From: Kappaphycus alvarezii
Taxonomy: Eukaryota; Rhodophyta; Florideophyceae; Gigartinales; Solieriaceae
DNA: 64,000 nucleotides
Assembly: GCA_002205965.3 (NCBI GenBank)
Contig: NADL03000612.1
Location: 62,001-126,000 of the forward strand
Reading direction: 5' to 3'
Below the pieces are notes generated by a model. It was given only the letters and a program-made list of their open reading frames with translations. It was not told the origin of the DNA and searched no databases. Numbering within the stretch: position 1 is the first letter of the stretch; each line of letters starts with the position of its first letter. Positions 1 to 13,058 of this stretch are shown here, piece by piece. The position numbers and the translations under genes were made by a program.

Positions 1-422
1 TAAAAAAATGACAGTAAAGAGGCGTCGGCGTGTACAGTACTCCACTTGGCTGTTGTACTAGTTTCTAGGATACTTAACGGATTTTTTTTACAACCAAAGC
101 AACCCCTATCCACCGAAGTTCACCTGCCCCCTCCGCCACCATTCCTGTGAAATCCATGACCCCTCTCAACGTGCCTATAAAACATACAATCGCACGACAA
201 TTAGAGTCTAAGCAGCATAGGCAGCAGCCGACTTAGTCATCACCGCCATCCCTGCCTGCCCGTCGGATAACTCGCGAAGAAGTCGCTGATGATACTACCG
301 AAAAAAACCCAAAACTCTCGTCGAAAATTTCATGTCACAACACTTTTGACTAGATATGCCGTTACTAAATGGATAATCGAAACAACTGAAACTGAGGTAA
401 CAAGCATATCGTATCCAAAACC
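1..422. other. no gene seen
   Basis: No reading frame with protein-like composition and no repeat boundary were recognised in this stretch. Confidence 0.5.
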
Positions 423-1000
423 GTGAAAAATTTTCCTGAGTTCTTTCCTGGCAACCACAAGGCCAACTTAGCAAAAGCCAGTCTCTGGCGGAGGAATCGC
501 GAACAAACTATATCCCTCAAGCAAGAATTCAAAAGAAGTGGTTCGTTCGTAGGTAAAACTTTATCAAGAATCAAGCACGCAAACTTCAAAGCTTTGCGAA
601 GAAAAGGAAAGAAGCGCACAGAATGGTGCAAAAAACTGTAGTGGAGCTTCTTAGCGAGTTTGACAGACTACGAAAGTTGGGTATCAAGTTCTCCGCTGGC
701 GTCTTGCATTTACATGCTAAGTTAATCATTGCAAACGCAGCTTTTGGAAGCCAATACAACTCATCCGTGAAAGATAAAGGTTTTCATATTACGCAGAAGG
801 TTACAATTCGTTTGGTTCAACATTTTATGAACTATTACGAAATCGTACTGCGCTGTCAGACTGGTAAGCTTTTGACAAGCCCAAAGAAAATTAGATTTAT
901 TGAAAAGAAGGTTACCTTCCAGCGACAGTTTTTCGACTTTAATAGCAATAATTTCCCCTTTTTCTATAAAGCAACATTTCATAAACTGCAGCAGTCATAA
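423..1000 (+). pseudogene. relic of a DDE transposase N-terminal region
   Basis: Two overlapping plus-strand frames (423-641 and 623-1000) read as one protein broken by a frameshift. The first ends in a basic KALRRKGKKRTEW stretch. The second has a helical region (LLSEFDRLRKLGIKFS), then IVLRCQTGKLLTSPKK and an IEKKV segment. This order (basic GRKR-like box, ERLR..G.KFS helix, R.QTGKL..SP.K) is the layout I associate with the DNA-binding N-terminus of pogo/Tc1-like transposases abundant in oomycetes and some algae. No DDE catalytic core follows, so the copy is truncated. The family name is from memory of the motif layout, so it is a moderate-confidence inference. Confidence 0.45.
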
Positions 1001-4000
1001 CTGCAAAGCTTTCTTGGAAACTCACATTTCAGTAGTCTTTAAAAAACCCTTTAGATATACTCATCCGTATCTTGATGTTGAGACTCACCTGAGGACCGGT
1101 CAATAATTGTTCTTCTAACGAAATTAAAAGGCACTGATCTTTAATTAAGGCGCCTGAGTGTAAATATTCGTAAAAATCGGATTTTTATCTGTATTTTCAT
1201 CGATATTGTCTCGTTTTCAATCCTGGAATTCCAATTTTTACTGCACAGTCTTACTGTTTAATACTGTAGTGATTAGTTAGAAAAAAATTAGAAAATGTGC
1301 ATTCATTTGCATAAGATATCCGAAAACGTCTATTAGAGAAATTTTCACTGTGTACAAGACTTACAAAAAAGTTATTCTAATCAGACCGGTGAGTTCTATG
1401 AAACAAATATGCAATACCTTTGGACAAAAACAGGTCTAATAAAGGCTCTATACGGTTTTAAAGATTGATCGAGTAGATGATATCAGTAAAAAGCTTAGTC
1501 TATTTCCAGAATCGAACTTTTGAGAAAAAGTACCCCGAAATTGGATCTCAAATGTATTTTTAGATTGAATGTAGTTATGTTCGCAACTGAGCTGTTTTGG
1601 AATTTGCTGCAGAACTTTTTTTTTGGAAAGCGATTGTTGAGGTTAGATGGCATGGTAGGAAGACAAAAAGCGATATTGGAGAGTAATAATACCCGAAGGA
1701 AAGAGTGATAGAGTCTGAAAATTACACATTTCAATGGAAGTTAAGCCCTAATACTGTGAGTTGTGACTTTTTTATACCAGTTGGGATCTTGTTGGTTGAT
1801 TAATAAAGTAATGCTGCTATTAGTGGGTGAAACCGGCTTGAAAGATGTGAGGGACATCAAAGATTGCCAGTAGTCCCGCCTTGGTTTTCTTGAAATTAAC
1901 TAAATTAAATAACCACATAGAATTCAGAAATAAGGAAATAGAAGTGACCATATCCTGTGATAAGTAACTACATAATCATTTAAGGGTATCCAAACTACAT
2001 CTATTATAAATCCAGTAAAAAAACAGCTCCAAGACAGGGGTACAAAGAAGAAATGCTATTTGGATCCTCTACAGATACAATATATTTATTTTAAAAGCCG
2101 ACATGGCCTCTGCAAATTTGTAAAATGCATCAACAAGTCATAACATTGAGATTAGGATCTTATGTTTTACAAATAAATCCTAAGTGAGCACTTTACGCTG
2201 CGATGGCACTTTATTTACTCACTAATATCCTCTACTGACTATCCGTCATAGCACTGTCCTCATATGAGGCACACTTTGTCCCCATATGAGGATAGTTTCC
2301 GTTACATTTTGGAAACGTAGATTTTTTGGAAGCCCGAAATTTTTACTACAAAAAAGTTTTTTTATATTAAGTTGCAGTACACTAATTCTTACTGTATATT
2401 ATCACTCGTTTCTAAAACCCCTTGCGATAATACGAACTATATTTACTTCCAAAATGAAGTAGTTTTCACATCTTCTTGCGAAGAGCCGACTTTGGTGAAG
2501 GAAAATTGCTCTAGACTTAACCAAGGTCAAAAATCTTGAAAACTTTGTTTCGACCGTCCAGCAAAACTCATGAACTAATGCGGAGGGACAAGACATGCGC
2601 TGAGGTGAAAAAATTTGTATTAAAAAAGAAGTGCTAAAAGTACTCTTCATATGAGGACATCGGTCCTATAGACACTAGGTCTGAAAGAGTAGACATTAGA
2701 AAAATTTGCTGAAGACAACGTAAGGAGAGTTCCACAGTAGAAAATTATGCTCTTCATATCGATATAAACGAATCTTCAGGAAAAATAAAATATATTTCTC
2801 TTTTTTATAATCCTTTTAATTTTCACTTTGACCATGAAACACGAAAATAGAGTCATGTTGGGCGAAAACAAGGGTGAAAAAAGGTACATGAGCTCAATAT
2901 TGGAAAAAAAATTAAGGCTGCAATAAGTCAAAGCAGCCAACATGAAACGGGCAATGAAGGCAGTAGATTCAATATATTTTTACATTGTGGAGATGGTGAT
3001 AGCTGTGGATCCTTACTTGCGTAAATTGATGACTGCATAGGAATGAACTGCTTCTAATATTGAAACGTATTTTTTTCAATGCTCTTACTGCTCTACTGGT
3101 TACCTTTTGATTCCGTCGATGAGTATTGGACAGGTGGAGACAGAAAAACCATCAAAATTCTTCTTTCCTGTTATAGAAGATTTTCAGGGAAGCTTTTCGA
3201 ATACACTGTCGAATAAAATAATTCAATTTGCTGCTGAGGATTGCTTGTCGCTGCAATTTTCCGGAATTGTTGAAATTATATATTAAACCAATTCTATTTA
3301 GGAGAACTTCCCGGTGACATATAGCATACACGAAAACGGCAATGGTACCTAATTTAACCCATTTCAGGTTAAATTAAGTATCATTCTTTGCCGTTTCGGA
3401 TAACAGATATACATAGTTTTTGCATACTTTGTAATTTCAGGCTGCAATATTGATGTCTATATGTAGCAAAGTTCTCCTGTTCAAGATGTTTTTGTTCGGC
3501 ATCTTCTGGTCGCACAGTTGAAGGTTTTTTAAATGATTTTTCTATTCCGTACTGACTTATGATATAATTTATCCAGAGTACCCCTACATTGTCCAAACAA
3601 CTCTTCATACAGTAACCATAACCTGCTAATGTACATTTTGGATTCTACCAGATACCTCTAACGGATATATCTTCCAAAAGTAAAACACCGAAACCTCTAC
3701 CAGAAAATAGAGCGGGGAACAGAACGCACGAAAAGCATTATCCCTGGACTATCAGCGCGTCGGAAAATTCTCGCCAATCATAGATCTTAGAACCACACGG
3801 TTTCGAAAGGTTCTTGCCTATCATTGATCTCAGAACCAAATGGTTTTACTGCAGAATAACTTCCATCGATATCATTCAATCATTACTCACCAACAACAGC
3901 TGAGCCACTGTAATTTGACCGGTTACACAAGGAGAAGGGAGGTTCAGAACAGCTTATGGCGCATCGCAGCACCTCGGGCTTTTCTTTGGCCTTTACCTGA

Positions 4001-5899
4001 CCCAAACTTTCATTGCATTACATCTTCTAATGGAATTATTCATTTTATTTGGACTAATTGCATGCTAGACAGCGATTATATCTCTGTTCTCCTTCCACAC
4101 TATTTTGCTCTCATTTCCGTAGGGAAATTTGATCTCATAGCATACTCTCGTTCCAAGTAAAATTTCTTTTCTAATGAACGATTCCGTGTCCGTTTGTAAC
4201 TGCGAAAAACTTTGGTTGACAGGTAGGCATGTAAAAAGCCATTCGGAGCATAGACTCGATGCTACCGTTGATACTTGCCAAGCCCATTTTGACTACATTG
4301 GACAAATCATTCGCCAGGGAAATAGTGTCACTAGTCGATGCGTCCGTCGGTTTGGAATGCCGAACTTGAGTATCATGTGATTCATAAGTTAAGCATATCT
4401 TATTTACTGCTGTCAAAAAAAAATAACCTTGGAATTTACACTGCAGAAAGTTGCCAACTTCTGAAATAAAATGTCTCCCTTTTTCGCAATTCACGTAACT
4501 GAGTCATGAGAAACATTTACTCATGCATTTGTTAAGGCCAACTCCTTACTTGCAGAAGAATTTCATTTTAGAGAGATTTGAGCTGCGTAAAGGAGCTTCA
4601 CATCCTCTTAAGAGTTTTGGGTTGGAGTACAGGCCATGATAGTATCTCAGCCCACCTTTTTGAAGCTATAGGATGCAGATTGATGCATATGACTAAAAGA
4701 GTAGGGAAAAGCTAGTTAAAGGATGAAATCCTAGGGCTATGGGAAGTAAAAGTTAAAGGGTCCTTGATCAGGGAATATAATTGAAAAATTATTTCTGATT
4801 TTTCGAAAATGCCTGGCTGGTCAAGTTTAGGGGGGAAATAAATAAATTAGTTTGCAGCTAACGATAGTGAAAGGCAATCGTTTTTGAAAAGGAGCTGGAA
4901 TGGGTAAAAAGACTCATAAATTGTGCAAAACGTCCAAGCAAATGAACTTTAATGCATTGACGTGTATGACATCAAGCGCACGGTGCATTTTGAACACATT
5001 CGCTCCAATATTTAGAACTATAGCCTTCTCATCTTTTTATTTCAAGTTTATGGACAAAAAGACCTCAGTGATTTTCATACTCAAACTTCACTGTACTGTA
5101 CGGATACTGTGCCAGCACATACCAGAAGATTTTTTATTCGTTCTGAAACAAATTAAATGAGATCTACGCAGTTTTGGAAAATGTTAATTGAGTCTAAAAT
5201 AATAAAATGACGTAATAATACCTTAAATTGCTTCAATTGATTGAGAAATGTCCAAAGGGAGTAGATTTATGCGAGTAAAACAAAGATACTGATTTTATTT
5301 CAAATGAAACGCAAGGACGATAAACCGTTCAAACAATTTTCGACGCCCATCTTGGGATTCCTACTAGGAGTTATTTAAAATATACAGGCTTCCAAGGTCA
5401 GCTGAAAATATACATGGAACCTGAGAGACACAATTACAGATATCTGCACTTGCTTGCAGCTTCCAACCAAATATCCGCCAGATGCCCCAGAATGCTTCAC
5501 TTTCGCTCGATACATGGAGTTAAACCTTCTGATAGAGCCATTTACTCGACTCAATCACTTACTACTCACAAAATCTGCTTGTTTTCGAATATGGTGCGTT
5601 TTGCATGGATTCTAACCCCTTTCCAGTATTATCCATCACTCCTACGCCGCAAGCCTAATTGTAGCAACAGTTAATATAATAAAGTTACAGTCTCTTAATA
5701 CAATTAATATTCCTATCATGGCATTACCAGCGGTTAATTTCGTTGAAAGTAGGCAATCCTCCTTGTAAGCCTGTAGTCTCGTGTTGAGCTTGCCTTTTAC
5801 TATACTTTAAGCCCAGATCCCCCCACCTTACTTCATTCGAGCCTTACTGAATTGCGCGAAGTACCAAATGTCGCCTCAAATTCCTGATTTATATGCTGC
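1001..5899. other. AT-rich DNA without recognisable genes
   Basis: Only short scattered frames (up to about 107 codons near 3.8-4.5 kb) with no family resemblance. One short inverted stretch was noticed near 3,330-3,385 (a GGTACCTAATTTAACC segment followed by its near complement). Nothing here can be supported as a gene. Confidence 0.5.
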
Positions 5900-6400
5900 C
5901 GGTCCCTGAGGTGCGCAAATTCTGGGATGATGACCTTTGGGACGCCAACACTAACAATCAAGATCGCAGAAACGCGCTCATTCGACGATGAGCTCTCTTC
6001 AACTCTTATCAATCACGGAGAGACTCTGAACTTCTTACCGCTCATCCTTTCCCAACCTTCAGCACCCCCAATGATGCCTACTCAGTTATGCTGTGCCGCC
6101 ATTTTGACCTTCCTATTTTCAATGACTGGGTAGTCCCGCCTTGTTGCCATAATTTCCATACTCCGAGGTACCCTCGAGGTAATTACGCCTCTATCTGCAA
6201 GTACGGCTTTGTCGTTGCGCCTTGACACAAAAAAGTTCGGATTCTACCCGCAGTATATGTTTCCAAGCCCGCAGTTGTCGTATGTCAAGGAAATGTTCCG
6301 TTCCTGCTGACTCGCACTACAAACCGCATGGTGCCGTCGGGGTCAAATCTAGTCCCCCAAAAAAGCCTATAACCCTTAAAAATTTGGTACGCTCTACATT
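5900..6400 (+). pseudogene. relic of a LINE C-terminal (post-RT) region
   Basis: One plus-strand frame, interrupted by stops, reads FLTAHPFPTF, then SVMLCRHFDLPIF, then two cysteines and ASICKYGFVVAP, followed by a basic region. The spacing of LTALP, the hydrophobic RLGLPLF-like segment, paired Cys, and the (G)xxAxxCKxGxxVxxxH ending is the pattern at the C-terminus of many non-LTR retrotransposon polyproteins. The RT itself is not recognisable upstream. The call is by pattern only and the region is clearly inactive. Confidence 0.4.
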
Positions 6401-7619
6401 TGAATCCGCCGCAACCCGAAGTGCCGCTGGAAGAGCTCATGGAAGTTTGGAAATCTTTGATAACTCGATAATTAAGAAGTTTCAGCGACGTTTGCGTGAC
6501 GCTATCTTCTTAGCATAGTACGCGCACCTTTCCCTCACGCTCGCTAGCGCTTTTGTGAAGCTCGAAGTCGACACTCGTTGCTCGCCTCCTGCGTGTCATA
6601 GAAGATCATGCCAAAGGATTCTGTTCTGATCGCCCTATTGGTACGCTCTTATCTACCCTCAACTGTTTCAACGGATAAGTTTTGAAAATTCTGTTCAAGT
6701 GTCGCCGCTGCCCTTCTAGCTTTCATATTTGTAATGAATTAACTCTTTATTATAATGATTGAATCATAATCCCTCATTTGACTCTTTTATTCGACCAAAT
6801 TTTACTGAACCAAACGATATTGAGAATCAAACGATGGTGTATTTTGGAATTGCGACACTCTAAAATAAATTCACCCCAATAAATCCTTTTCTCGAGAGAG
6901 GCAGAAAAAAACAAGTAGGCTATTGGGCGCCTCAGTTTCAATTTACTAGAACCAGTTTCTCACGTGACTGTACATTTGATTATCTTCAGCCCTCAACAGG
7001 TGGTAAGTGATGTGAAAATTCATCAATGAAGCGTAGAGCTTGAATTTTGCATCGTGTAGGTCCTTTCTCGACCTCTAAATTCCTCTACTTTCCCCATAGG
7101 ATATAAAGACAGTGAAACCAGTTCGTCTTGATTATGCAATCAGGCGATTTTTTTCTTTTTTACTTTCTAAATCTTGAGCAATTTATATCACGTTATTATT
7201 ATTTTTGAAAGTTGTATACGCAAAAGCTCGTCTGCAACACGATAGCCTGTTTTTTAATTCCTTCTTCATTGAGAGTTTTTTCCAGACATTTCTCCAACGA
7301 TAGTTGAGAGGTTTATCCAGACATGTCTCAAACGCCCACTGTTTTACTTCATTTGTTTTGTTTTAAATATCTGTTTTGGAAAAAACCCTTTGCTAAAATA
7401 TATTCAAGTTCAAAAGGCTTTAAAGTCGTGCACGATGCAGTAAATAGCTTGATGTGCTTTTAAGAAGTTAATTTTACTTTAACATAGTCAAGCTTGTGCT
7501 TTTTAGAGAACCAGATCCCCTCCTGTATGTTCCATGACTGTAAGTCGCCTTAATGGAATATAATCTTCGCTGCGTAACTGAAACATGGATAGTACCTGAT
7601 GCAGAGTCGGTTAACTGAC
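6401..7619. other. no gene seen
   Basis: AT-rich sequence with no convincing coding frame up to the target duplication of the following solo LTR. Confidence 0.5.
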
Positions 7620-7624
7620 GAAAC

Positions 7625-8630
7625 TGTAGTGCAATTGGCACACATACTGTACTTCCATGGGCAGAGCTAATTTTGGTGATCTTTTTTTGATCTGATTCAC
7701 TGCTAACCAGCAGGGACTGTACTGTACAGTACAGTAAGGGCAATTTTCTTTTGTCGCCCACTATTATTGTCGGTACTGTCTCCTCACCCGATGGGGCTTG
7801 AGAGCTTGCAATCTGGACCACTCGGCCTCCAAATAGGACCTGATATTTTCGCAAGTGAAAGGCACCTATCGGGCCAAATGTCGACTTTACTTATCTCTAA
7901 CTTGGATCTACCTAGCTAGGCTGACCCTAAACTCACTCACCCCGCCGTCCTAGATAACCCTAACCTAGTTAACTATTATTTATACCTACCTGGCCACTAG
8001 GGCCCCAGATTAAACAGTCAACCCGGTGTTGACTCTGAACTTGACTCCCAACTTCCGCCTTTTCAGCAACCATGCCAACGGCAACTTTGGCTGTAGCCAC
8101 GTTTATCTGACCGGGTCTCCCTTTCTATTCCCCCTTCTCTATCCAACATTATACTACCCCTTTTTTTGATTGTTTGCGATACTTACTCACGCTTAGCGCC
8201 CCGGACTCCGGCGTCTTTATAAAAATAGGAACTTCAAGGTTGTCGTTGGTGACAACATCCTAATCTCCGAAGGAGGTATTCAGCACAGCTGTCCTAATAC
8301 TACATCTTCTTTGTCCAATATTACACCCCTGGTGTCTACGGTTCTTTGGAATCGACCCATACCAAGTTTCTAGCATTCCCCGGACCACGGTCTGGCCTTA
8401 CAACCCGGAGGACAAGTATACCGTCCAGCCCTCCAAGGAACTAACCCCGCTCTTCCAACTCCATTTCTCCTCGCCGTCGGCGAGCTGTGCTACTGCATCG
8501 CAGGGTGCATAAAGGGAAAGAGGGACAGCGAACACCCTGTGGGTCTTCGTGTGTGTGTTTTCGGCTTCTCATTGTCTGACTGTGTCCCGTTCCTAGACGA
8601 GAAGAACTGCGCACCGCGCATTGCACTACA
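7625..8630 (-). mobile_element. solo LTR of a ~1.0-kb LTR family (copy 1)
   Basis: A 1,006-bp unit starts TGTAGTGCAAT and ends ATTGCACTACA, so its ends are TG...CA and form an 11-bp perfect terminal inverted repeat. It is flanked by a perfect 5-bp direct repeat GAAAC (7,620-7,624 and 8,631-8,635), the target duplication expected of an LTR retrotransposon. The same unit occurs inverted at 41,010-42,045 with its own duplication, which fixes the boundaries. It holds no gag or pol, only a low-complexity TACTGTAC palindrome near 7,715. The strand is set by similarity to the second copy and is otherwise arbitrary. A non-autonomous DNA transposon is the alternative, but 5-bp duplication with TG/CA ends favours an LTR. 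Confidence 0.8.
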
Positions 8631-8635
8631 GAAAC

Positions 8636-10946
8636 ATCAGATGGGTACTATCAACCCATTCCTTTAGCTTACCTGTCATGCGTGAAGTGTCACATACCGT
8701 CAATATAAATCGTGATTATCTTCCCGAAAGTATGTCATTTCAAATATTTGAAAACACTAGCGGCGATATCTTACCGCGTACCGCATTATATTACACCTGA
8801 AGTCAAAAAAAAATCATGCTGAATTAGGTGCATTTCAGGCCAGATCGGACACTTATTGTCTTCCATACGGTGCTTTAAAATACATTCAGAAGCTTCTCGA
8901 ACTGTGCAACATTGAAGTTGCGCATTTCAAGAATCGATTTATTTCCGATGGATTCATAGGAGGCGTCAAAGACGGGACATAACCGGTCATTTTTTCATCA
9001 CTTTCATGGTCCATCACCACGATACAAGTGACTGGATATTAGTCAGCTTCTCTTTTACAGTAAAAGGACCCTATGCCCCTCCTTTCATATTGCAGTCTAC
9101 TATTTAAGTATCTGCAAAGCTCCTGCTTCCTATCCGCTGAATTTGGGACTGGAAAGTGGAGTACACCTGCAACCACAGTGAGAAAGGCAGGTTGAGGTAG
9201 GTGAAAATGGTCTGAAAATAGCTTTTGTCTGTTGAAAATAGTTTATTTTGTGATTTCGTTTTGCTCTGATTGTATGTCCGGGTCCAGGTTGTACGTGAGA
9301 GTTGAGAGGAATCGAATTAGATCTAGTGATATTGGGGAGGTAGAGACGCCGTGGCAGAAAGCAATGAAACAGGAGAGGTGGAGTGGAACGCATGAGTCTG
9401 TGTCGTTGAGTGACGGATGGGGAAGTTTAATTTTAATTAGAACGTTTTAAAGGAGGAATTTCGGGCTCATAAGTAATGTACTACTACGCTTTGGAAATAA
9501 CACGCAAAATTTTCAAATACCGTGCGCTTTTGCAAATGGACTTTTTTATTTTCATTTTATTGTTTTTCCGTACTAATAGTTGTGCCATTAGTGCACAGAA
9601 AACAATAGAATAGAGTACTTTTTACGGAAGTACCGAGCTATTATTGAAAACCCAAGGTCAAACCCATTTGGTAATATGCTGTACCGTACTAGACGACTGC
9701 GATGCTGTGATATTTTGACTCGTACAGAATAGTCTTCTTGTCGAAAGACTCGCAAATATTAAAATAGACTAGTAAATACACAAAATTGAAGCACGTGCAT
9801 AATTTTGACCGAGATACACTTTTGGTTGCAGCAATTGCTCAGTACGAGACTCTGTACATAATGATGTTAGTGATTTCAAAAGAAATTGATGTTACCCAAA
9901 CCACACTGAATTAAAGAGCAAATAATGAAAAATAATGAATATAAAATAGAGCTTGCTACTGTGATGAAGGTATTTCGGGAGACCGACCTTGAAAATATGA
10001 TGTGCAGTACGCAAGTACAGTCTTTACTTGCGTCAAGTCTATATTTCCCCACCACTGTATAAATACCGGGAGTTTCGAGGCTTCGGGGCGTTCTGCAGCG
10101 CAAACAGCTCTCTGAGCAGAATTATTTATCGTGGCAGTGGCATAGTATGAGAGAACCTCGATGCCATATGAGATAATGAGATCAAAGGAACCTGTTTAAG
10201 GCATGCGTAGGCTTACATTTGAAGTTCATAGAAGCTGGTGACAAGTGCAAGGGATAAATATGGGGGAACCAGGCGGAAGACGTGGTGAGCCTGACAGACC
10301 GACGAGGAACACGGTGGAGGCGGAAACGGAAGAAGGTGCAGATCGGCGATTAATTTACGAGGTTGCAAGGTGTCGCGATGGAAATTAGTCCGCACGAAAA
10401 TCGTAAGCTGCCAATCTTCTGCACCTGTAGCGATATGCACGCTGCGTCTCTAGTCTCAGTGTGTGTATGTGCTCCCCTACACAGTACAGCCTAGTGCGAA
10501 CGCGGGACAAATGGGTAATATATTCTGCACGAAGTCCGTGTAATTGACTGTTTAGATTTGTCAATACCACAAAAATCTTGAATAAAGCATCTTAACGCCA
10601 AACTTTCAATTTTCACTTTCCCTCCAGACCCCCGCAATAAATATAAAATCCAGAAAGGTTTCTCAATTATAACTGTATCTGAGCTGATTTTTGTGCTTGG
10701 AAGTATCTTTTTCTAGCGCTAAATGTCCATTATTAGGCTATTTCTTCGGAACTACTTCGCACACAATCTCAGCTGCACCTTTGTACCCTTTGTCCATCAA
10801 CAAGAACCATTGCCTTGGATACTCTCCACACAAAATCCCAGTTTCCATAACTTCCATACCCCTTCTTTTTTACAATTTTTTCCAATCAGAAGTAGAGCAA
10901 TGGTAGTGGTTAGTACAGGTAATTGCCATGTCATCGGGCAACAAAA
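8636..10946. other. no gene seen
   Basis: Short frames on both strands (up to about 90 codons, for example around 9.2-9.4 kb) lack recognisable motifs or consistent composition. Nothing supportable. Confidence 0.5.
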
Positions 10947-11790
10947 TTACCTCCACCTTGAATCATTACAGCCTGCGTTTTTCACTGTGATATTTTTTTC
11001 TTCTTGATTATTCCCTCTTGAACGGTTCCCCTGCTGGAATGTAACATCTGTGGCATAGCATTTTGTTAAGAAGTTGCGAAATTTCACTCCAACCGCCAGT
11101 AAATCTGCAAATCCCATATTTTTTTCAAACTGAGAGACAAAAGACATATAGGAAGGCTTTTTTATGCTATCGATGAACTTAGTTATCAGCCGCTCGGAAT
11201 TTGTTGCCTTTATTTCAAAAATTCTCGTTAGTATATCCCAATTTCAACCATGTTTCAATGCCACTAATGACATGAACAAAACTCCTTTCCCCGCAAACAG
11301 AGATTTACACCCAGGGCCAACGTTGTACAATCCATCCACTATTTCGGAAAGCATGCCCAAAACAGCATAGAAATCAGCTGCATCGAAGTCTATCATTTGC
11401 TGGGTCGAGGCATCCACTCTACAATCGTAAAATGTATCAAAAAGTGGGCAGAAGGAGTCGTTTTCATAGTCGTTGTCCTCTAGGCGCGGTTTGCTGCTGT
11501 TACTGGGTAGTTCTTGTTCCCGCTTTACAGCATTATTGGCAAGGAGCCGAAGCGAGTTCTGTGCAACGGCATGCGTGGGCACCGTAATTTCCAGCTCTTG
11601 GGTATTGGAGGCAATGTATGTTGGCTGGTCATGATAGATGGTGGTGGCTACTTTCAGGGTGTCCAACGCGATTAATGCTGTAGTGAAAGGGAATATTTTG
11701 TAGATAATGCGGATTCCTCCTGCGATGACCAAGATTTTGAATAAGCGCGGGACTTTTAAATTATGTTGCTCTATGTTTGAGCTTGGACAA
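10947..11790 (-). pseudogene. unknown gene family, copy 1 (one internal stop)
   Basis: A minus-strand frame runs from about 11,790 down to 10,947 and is broken by one in-frame TGA (11,244-11,246). It has a hydrophobic start (IAGGIRIIYKIFPFTTALIAL), an acidic middle, then DFDAADFYAVLGMLSE, a glycine-rich GPG...GKGVLFMSL segment and, past the stop, a basic/hydrophobic tail. The same order of segments recurs in the copy at 13,690-14,165, where the stop position aligns with a glycine codon. That recurrence is the main evidence that this was a gene. No ATG was found at the 5' end, so an upstream exon or decay is possible. No family was recognised. Confidence 0.45.
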
Positions 11791-12371
11791 ACCGTTTAAT
11801 TAGGCGCCCAATTTACATAACAACGAGAACTGATTTAGAAGTATCTGTAACACACACGTTCTGCAACGCTACCGTTGTAAACATTTAGTTTGTACTAGGC
11901 CTCTTCTGGAAAGACTGGGATTTTCATCAAAGACCGGACAATTATGCAATACTAAAGTCTTTGCAGAGGTTTCACTGACACATATTGTTGTATGAAGTAG
12001 CTTTGCAATGCTGTATTTATTTCATATAAAGTTCAATTATTTCGTAGTGGACCCGGTCAGTACAGAAGAAATTAGATTACAGAGCAATTATTGAGAAGCT
12101 ACGAATAATTTCAATCGTATAGTAATAATGGCATCGCTTGAAGCAGGTTTTCTCTGTGCAATCTTCCTGGTACTATGATGAACCGCAAATCCCATTTTCC
12201 CCGTCCCTCAGACTCTCTCTGCGCCGTTAACCGAACCCCAACCCTCTCACGTCCCCGAGGCCCCGCACCTGGCCCTTTGAGTCGCGACTGATATTTCCGG
12301 TGGGGCCCTTCAAGCTGCTCGGATTGCACATGCGTCGGCACCGGAGTATGCGAGAAGATTCGCGATGGTAG
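11791..12371. other. no gene assigned
   Basis: AT-rich up to about 12,170, then abruptly GC-rich. Long frames in the GC-rich part run on both strands; the minus-strand one is proline/histidine-rich and looks like the shadow of the plus-strand relic that follows. Confidence 0.4.
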
Positions 12372-13058
12372 ATGCTCGGAATGGTGGATGTGAGAGGAGT
12401 GGGGAGAAGGTGGTGGAGGGGTGACTGGGAAAGTGGCCGGAGGTGGGGTGTATGGCGCTGGGGAAGGTGTGGAGTGTTGGTGTTCTTGCATTGTTGCAAT
12501 GCGACAAGGATTGAGCTGGAGGATTTGTATTTGATTTTGGACTGGTTGATAGAGCAGGAGAGAGGGGTTATTTTGCGCGGGGTGATGGCAATGTTTGCGC
12601 GGTCTTCGTTGTTTGAGGCGTTTGTCGTGAATATTTTGAAGGCGGAGGATGAGGTTTTGTATCCATATGTGGATCAATGGGGAGAGGTTACGGGGGGATT
12701 TTTGACCTCGCCGAGGTTTAATTTGAAGGGTGGACTATTCGGGGGATGCGCGATGTTGTGACGTGGGAGGTGAAGGTTGGGTTTGGGGAGGAGGGTTAGG
12801 AAAATGAGGATCGCATGTATTATGATGATCTCCAAGCGGGCTTTGAAGGGGCGAGGAGGGAGGGCGTGGGCGAGGATGGGGGCGGTGGATGGCTATGAGT
12901 CTCAAAAGGTTATGGAGGAAGGTGTGTGGGTTGATGCAGCGCTTTGCCGTCGGTCTGTTGGCTTTTTTGAGGAACAAGAGTCGCGTTTACTGTGTATGAT
13001 TAAGGGCTTTAATGATGTGGAAGATATGTGGGGGAGGTGGTTGAGAGGTGTAAGGTGA
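12372..13058 (+). pseudogene. hemerythrin/HHE-like (BRUTUS/HRZ-type) domain relic
   Basis: Two plus-strand frames, 12,372-12,761 and 12,777-13,058, have strong TTG/GAG/GCG codon preference. The first reads ATRIELEDLYLILDW, then a helical stretch and AEDEVLYPYVDQ. The second ends FFEEQESRLLCMIKGFNDVE. This parallels the order in plant iron-sensing HHE proteins (H-x-AIRSELD, AEDEVIFPALD, then EEEQVFPLLIEKFS). The iron-ligand histidines expected before AIR, before AEDEV and before EEEQ are all absent here (Cys, Val/Asn and Phe instead). With a frameshift between the halves, this looks like a decayed or non-metal-binding copy. The family call is inference from a short motif series. Confidence 0.35.

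Noticed and set aside
8441-8626. Conserved 61-codon ORF shared by 8,441-8,626 and 41,010-41,199
   Set aside because: It lies wholly inside the solo LTR; similarity comes from the repeat, not from a host gene.
7625-8630. The 1-kb unit as a MITE or other DNA transposon
   Set aside because: Both copies have 5-bp target duplications and TG...CA ends, which favour LTRs. The 11-bp inverted ends keep this alternative open but less likely.
12111-12677. 188-codon minus-strand ORF, Pro/His-rich
   Set aside because: It mirrors the GAG/TTG-biased plus-strand frame of the HHE-like relic and has no motif; treated as a shadow.
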